Assembly (NCBI GenBank): GCA_038496445.1
Contig: JALMLS010000376.1
Span: forward strand, 682,001 to 746,000
Direction: 5' to 3'
Origin: Trichosphaerium sp. ATCC 40318
Lineage: Eukaryota > Discosea > Flabellinia > Trichosidae
Length of the DNA stretch: 64,000 nucleotides
Part shown: in pieces, positions 59,633-64,000 of the stretch
Position numbering within the stretch: position 1 is the first letter of the stretch
How the letters are laid out: each line of letters opens with the position of its first letter
Translations under genes and position numbers: made by a program
Notes under the pieces: generated by a model
The model's input: only the letters and a program-made list of their open reading frames with translations
Told to the model about the DNA's origin: nothing
Databases searched by the model: none

Positions 59633-61073
59633 ATGCAAGCTGATAATACAGCACCTCATCCTTCTGTAACAGCAGATACACATGTTCCGAGTATGTAAAA
59701 AGAAGACACGTGCCCACGGGTAACACAAACTTTGTTTTAGAAACGAATTTCGCTGTAAATCTTGCTCCTGGCGATGAAACACATATTTCTTTAGAAATGA
59801 ACTCTACTACTGAGAATTCTGATGTACAGCTTTCTAATGGGTACGTATAAATATTTTATAGCGTTATCGTTATGCCTAGTTCCGTTTTATTTGGCAAATC
59901 AAAATGTTTGTTTTTTTTGTTTACAATTTTATTGTTCTAGCGATGAAAATAGTGATGTTGATACAACGCAACAACCAAAAGCTGTACCTGTTATCGAAGA
60001 TGATTTTAATGCTTTTTATAATGGCTTTATGGGTATGCCTTTATCGTTAAAAGTGCATTTGATAGTGGTATCCTTGGTTTGTCTTATTGTATTCTTTGGT
60101 AAGTACATCTCTTTTCTTGGGTATTCCCCATTTTTGTTTTTATCGATAAAAATAACAGACAGTCGCCGTTTTTGTTCACTTTACCACCACTATACGCTCC
60201 TATTAACGTAGGGAAACCGTTTTTAACAGCGGGTGAACCGTTATTCTTTTTTGTGGAGCAGAACTGACTTTATTGTAGTATGGCGTTACACAACACGTGG
60301 TTATTGGTGGTGGATATACCCGCTTTTTTTCGCCATATTGACCTTCACGACCCATTACTTTATCCGTGTTAAAAGATACGTAGCATGCGCTATAACAGCT
60401 CTATGTATCATAAACATTGCTTGTGTGATAACATGGGGAATTACCCAACCAGGTACAACAGGTTTAGCCGGATACCTATACCTATAACTTGTTTTGTTTG
60501 ATTCACAAAAAAACCCTAAACTTTCTTGTAGATAGTGGCTATTACTTTCCGTGGTTCCTATATCCTATGCATGTTAGCGGTGTGATACTAACCGTAGGAT
60601 ATTATACCTTAAAGCATAGAGAGAAGCTACTTGAGATGTTCTGGCACCTTGTTTGGCAGTTTGCTTTACTTCTTTTCGTATCATGGACATTGTCAAAGAC
60701 TCATCATCCTTACTTCTTCTACCCTTCTTCTGTTGCCCTTGCCATATACCTTATAGTCTATATGGCTATAAGATATAAGGAGACACGTGCGTGGGTATAC
60801 CTTTTGATTGTATGTACGACAATCAACAGTATCGTACGTCCATAAAGTGCCAGCTGGTTCTAATAGTTTTTTCTTTTCAGGTGTTTGTAATTTGGGGTTT
60901 TACAGGAAGCAAAGTCCCATGGTTTCTCTTCCCCTTGGTACGAACTTGACACTTATGGTATATTTTCTTGTTTTAATATTTATATGTAGATACCTTTGAC
61001 AGGTCTTGTTGTTTTGGCGTATGCAATTTCTAGCAATTGGATAAAATGCACGTGCTGCGCAGATAAAAAATAG
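59633..61073 (+). CDS. Multi-pass membrane protein, function unknown
   Basis: MQADNTAPHPSVTAD opens a polar N-terminal region with a short intron. At least eight hydrophobic segments follow across exons: VHLIVVSLVCLIVFFG, GYWWWIYPLFFAILTFTTHY, YVACAITALCIINIACVITW, YYFPWFLYPMHVSGVILTVG, MFWHLVWQFALLLFVSWTL, FYPSSVALAIYLIVYMAI, WVYLLIV joined to VFVIWGFTGSK, VPWFLFPL and GLVVLAYAIS. Two similar units, YPMHVSG... and WFLFPL..., hint at internal duplication. The end is a short cysteine-lysine tail (CTCCADKK). Aromatic residues cluster at helix ends. No transporter or enzyme motif is recognised. Confidence 0.7.
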
Positions 61074-61501
61074 TAAATAATAAATAAATACTTATATGTA
61101 CACATGCGATTATTTAAAAGTACGGCATCGACAAGGTATATCTTTCTGGTAAACTTGAAATCATTGTGACTAAACCTACCAAGTACATTGTAGGAGCTTG
61201 GACTCGTTTATAGAATCCACGCTAATCCTAATATGATTTAGTGCATCCTCATTGAGAGCTTCAGGTACAAGTTTGTATTGAAACCATTCACATGTGCTTT
61301 AACGCTATACATAATGCCACGAAACTATGAGCCTGTACTTCTACCAACAAGTGCGGTACAAACCCGACAACTCAGCCCTGAGTCCTCCACCTATGTATGC
61401 AAGCTCTCGGGTTTTCATTGAAAAAAAGGACCGAGTCTCTACTTTTATTTGCTTGGCACTTGTTTGATAGAAATTAATAGTTTGCCAAAAAGTTACAAGC
61501 A
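61074..61501. other. Intergenic region
   Basis: About 430 bases. The first part is T/A-rich (3' end of the membrane-protein gene). No gene or tRNA-like structure was seen. Confidence 0.45.
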
Positions 61502-61768
61502 ATGCCTCTCAAGGTTGGAGATAAAGTAGAGGCAATCTTTAATAATAATGCGTTTAAGAAGTATCAACCGGGTACTATCAGGTCCTTACGCAAAGGTTTA
61601 CCCCCTGGGACCGGTGGAAACTACCTTGGTGCGGAAACAAACATGGTATTTTGGATGTTAACTGGAGGATGGCTGTGGGCACCAAAGAAGGTATTTTATG
61701 ACATAGACTATGATAACGGAAGGTCAGAAAAGAATGTGCCAGCAAAAATGGTCAGAAAAATCAAATAA
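61502..61768 (+). CDS. Small single-exon protein with Tudor/SH3-like beta pattern
   Basis: 88 codons without an intron: MPLKVGDKVEAIFNNNAFKK, YQPGTIRSLRKG, a Gly-rich aromatic middle (GTGGNYLG, FWMLTGGWLW) and a second strand pair VFYDIDYDNGRSEKNVPAKM. The pattern GDKVEA..., PGTI..., YDIDYDNG matches the first strands of Tudor/Agenet-like folds, which bind methylated residues or nucleic acid. The insert between strands is unusual. This is a structural guess from pattern, not a family assignment. The start fits the open frame and there is no in-frame ATG upstream. Confidence 0.6.
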   Translation: MPLKVGDKVEAIFNNNAFKKYQPGTIRSLRKGLPPGTGGNYLGAETNMVFWMLTGGWLWAPKKVFYDIDYDNGRSEKNVPAKMVRKIK

Positions 61769-62604
61769 ACCTCATTATGCGCTCACACAACGCGTACTTG
61801 TCCTTCTACATTAATAAAAGGACAAAGCTGGCAGAGTTTTACCTGACAGCTCACCATAGATCTTAGTTGTTGCTCACAGCGTATTATTTGCTTAAATGTA
61901 GCGCAAGCATTAAAACCGGTGATGCTACGTACTGCACCTCATTTGTTAAAGTATATTCCAAACACGTGTCATAAGCACGAATGTGAATGAAGTATTTGTT
62001 AGTCTTCTTGTTGCTTAGCTGTTCTAATAGCTTGGAACGGAATGTAACATAGCTACTTTTTGGTTTAAAAGTAGCTTTGCTCGCGTCTGTACAGTACTCA
62101 AAAGTTGACTAAGGTAGTTTGGAGTTGAATGCAATTGACTTCCATCAGTGCATTCAACTTTTCATGATAATTCTGTCATATAGTGGTTTCATTTCAAACG
62201 TCAATATACATAGCTATAAGTACAGGCGTTAGTGCAATTGCTACTGGTATAAGTCTATAAAAACTCGACACTATCCGGATTTTGAAAAGAAAGTTTGCCC
62301 AGTCACCAGTCTTGTGCTGAAACGATGCAAGCTACTTTAAAACAGCGCACTACGTTATAGAATCTTGAGTTTATAAATTGCAAAGGATTTTATTTTATCC
62401 GATGGTTTCAGTAAACTTTCCTTCTTTGAAGCAATCTTTGTGAATTTTCTCGGGAAATAGTCAAACGAGCTCGGAGATAGCGCGAAACGATAGAATGAAC
62501 ATTATTCTACCAATACACCAGTTTTCTACGCGGTTTAGGGTTTTTAAAAAAGCCGATGAACTTAACGCGTTTTATTGCTTAATAGTCTTAATTTAACGTC
62601 CACC
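61769..62604. other. Gene-free stretch of 836 bases
   Basis: No frame with coding character, repeat array or RNA gene was recognised. It is AT-rich throughout and should hold the promoter of the CRAL-TRIO gene. Confidence 0.45.
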
Positions 62605-64000
62605 ATGTCACAACAGCCACTCTCGTTCACTTTTCTACCTAATGAAGAAGGTGCTGAGCCATTAACAAAGTCACAAAAAAAAGTACGTTCAAACAAGCAT
62701 TAATTGTTCAGAATAGTACTTACCCACGCTCTGTCACCTTTTTAAACCATAATACAGCTTTCGTAACAATTTTAGTCATTTCTCCACTAACCCGTTCTAG
62801 AAACTGAAAGAGCTTCATGCAAAGATCGCAGAGCTAGAAAATAGCGAAGATTACTTTCCAGAATCACCTGACTTGATAGAAGCGTTTTTACACGGAAGAA
62901 AATGGAAAGTAGACCGTGCATTACAGACACTCACCAATTTTATAGTACGTACTATATATTTTTAAAGGAGAATAAACAACTTGTGTTAACGGAAATAAGC
63001 AACTCGAAAAAAAAAGCGGACCATTCACACTTGAAGGTTGCTTAGATCGCTATGAAGAAGGCGTTATGGTATGCCTATAGTTTTAATTAATTATTCTGAT
63101 TGTTTTAAAATTTAGTTGATACCACATGAAGCACGTGATAACGAAGGAAGACAGATAATTTATTTAACACCAAGGTAACTATTTTATTTTGTGCGGAAAT
63201 TTCAAGTTTTTATCTTGTGTCACATTCTTAAATTGATTTGTCAGGAACCAAAAGCCTGGTGCTGAAGAGGATATAGAAGCGCAAATTCGATTGACAATGT
63301 ATACTTTACTTAGAGCCATAAGAAGGTACGTTGTCAAGCGTTCTAAAAACAAAAATCAATGATGCTAAGCAAATAAAAGTTAACCCTTTTCTTCTTTACA
63401 GCAAAAAGACACTACAAAACGGTGTTATTATGATTTTGGACTTCAATAAAGCGCCTTTCAGACCTCCAAATCAGAAAATGAAAGAATTATTTGATGCCTT
63501 GAATGTACGTTCTTAAAAACAATATTTTTGAAGAATGACATAGATGTTGACATTGTTTTTTTTATTAGGAAGGATTTCCTGTTCGTTTTGGTCGTCAACT
63601 CATGTGTGATCCACCATGGTTCTTTTCTATTGTATGGAGCGTCTTTAAATACTTTATGTCAGAAAAGATCAGATCTAGAGTACAACTTACAACAACACCA
63701 GAGCTTAAAAAATACGCACCAGAGTCCAGTTTACCAACATGGCTTGGAGGTACGTCACAAAAATCCAGAAATCTCTTGTTAACTTTTTCATCATAGGAAC
63801 TCACGATTATGACCATATAGAAGTCGTACGAGAAGTATATAAAGAAAATGGTATTGATAGAACGTTGCCTGCACCTGGAGAAAGAAAAAGGGATGGCGGT
63901 AAGAAGTCAGAGTCCGATTTAGCGAAAGAGGCAAAAGTAGAAAAAAAAATGGAAAAAAAAGAGTACAAAGCTTTACAAAAAGAACTCAAGGCGGAGAGAA
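62605..64000 (+). CDS. CRAL-TRIO (Sec14-like) lipid-binding protein, cut by window end
   Basis: MSQQPLSFTFLPNEEGAEPL starts a Sec14-type N-terminal helical part. After an intron come KELHAKIAELENSEDYFPES and PDLIEAFLHGRKWKVDRALQ, with the typical FLRARKW-like motif. The CRAL-TRIO core follows: LIPHEARDNEGRQIIYLTPR, QNGVIMILDFNKAPFRPPN, GFPVRFGRQLMCDPPWFFSI, VWSVFKYFMSEKIRSRVQL and TTPELKKYAPESSLPTWLGG. This is the classic order ending with the lipid-exchange gate region. The last exon runs into a Lys/Glu-rich tail (AKVEKKMEKKEYKALQKE) and is open at the window edge, so the C-terminus is missing. Such proteins carry phosphoinositides or other lipids between membranes. Introns near 62.68, 62.95, 63.07 and 63.17 kb and several later ones. 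Confidence 0.88.

Noticed and set aside
1-64000. tRNA, rRNA or snRNA genes
   Set aside because: No cloverleaf with a GGTTC-type arm or conserved rRNA block was found by eye; a covariance-model scan would be needed to exclude small RNAs.

Overview
The window is nuclear DNA of a compact, intron-rich, AT-rich unicellular eukaryote. It carries about 19 protein genes on both strands. Most are cut by introns of roughly 45-60 nt whose donors are mostly GTACGT/GTACGC or GTATGT rather than GTAAGT, with acceptors of the TTTTAG type. TAA, TAG and TGA all end reading frames, so the standard code fits. The gene set (tandem coronin, zizimin-like DOCK, GABA-B-like class C receptor, GRAM and RCC1 proteins) suits a free-living, actin-motile protist. 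I cannot name the lineage from the sequence alone.

Layout. 1-2.3 kb (+): a Cys-rich module that runs in frame into a secreted protein with an LPMO-type N-terminal histidine. 2.6-8.0 kb (-): a TIG-LRR (CAMTA-like) gene and a SAM-ankyrin-LRR gene. 8.7-10.4 kb (-): a GRAM plus SNARE-like coiled-coil protein, head to head with a glutathionyl-hydroquinone reductase (+, 10.5-12.0 kb). 12.16-15.19 kb: an insertion block in which a 5'-truncated LINE (RNase H and C-C-H-C finger, hairpin-rich 3' end, poly-A) sits between 26-bp inverted repeats with subterminal motif clusters. 15.2-16.4 kb: no confident gene. 16.4-19.6 kb (+): a class C GPCR whose last intron holds a 233-bp MITE-like element. 20.0-29.3 kb (-): a very large DOCK-family GEF with a basic disordered N-terminal extension. 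29.4-29.7 kb (-): a small basic protein.

30.0-33.8 kb (+): tandem coronin. 34.3-42.9 kb (+): a giant RCC1-CLU-RCC1 protein. 43.2-45.2 kb (-): a repeat protein ending in a PD-(D/E)XK-like nuclease module, head to head with the cysteine desulfurase NFS1 (+, 45.5-47.4 kb). Then on + come a membrane-anchored VOC/glyoxalase-fold protein, a hormone-sensitive-lipase-like hydrolase, a GGPP-type prenyl synthase and an F-box protein. At 55.9-56.2 kb there is a degenerate AAGTCCT repeat field. It is followed by an NTF2-like protein (-), a PP2C phosphatase, a multi-pass membrane protein, a small basic protein and a CRAL-TRIO protein cut by the window end.

Several genes share themes: actin and small-GTPase control (DOCK, coronin), membrane signalling and traffic (class C GPCR, GRAM/SNARE-like, CRAL-TRIO), lipid metabolism (lipase, prenyl synthase), redox and Fe-S chemistry (reductase, NFS1). 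No operon logic applies, but three close head-to-head pairs could share promoters. No tRNA, rRNA or CRISPR array was recognised.
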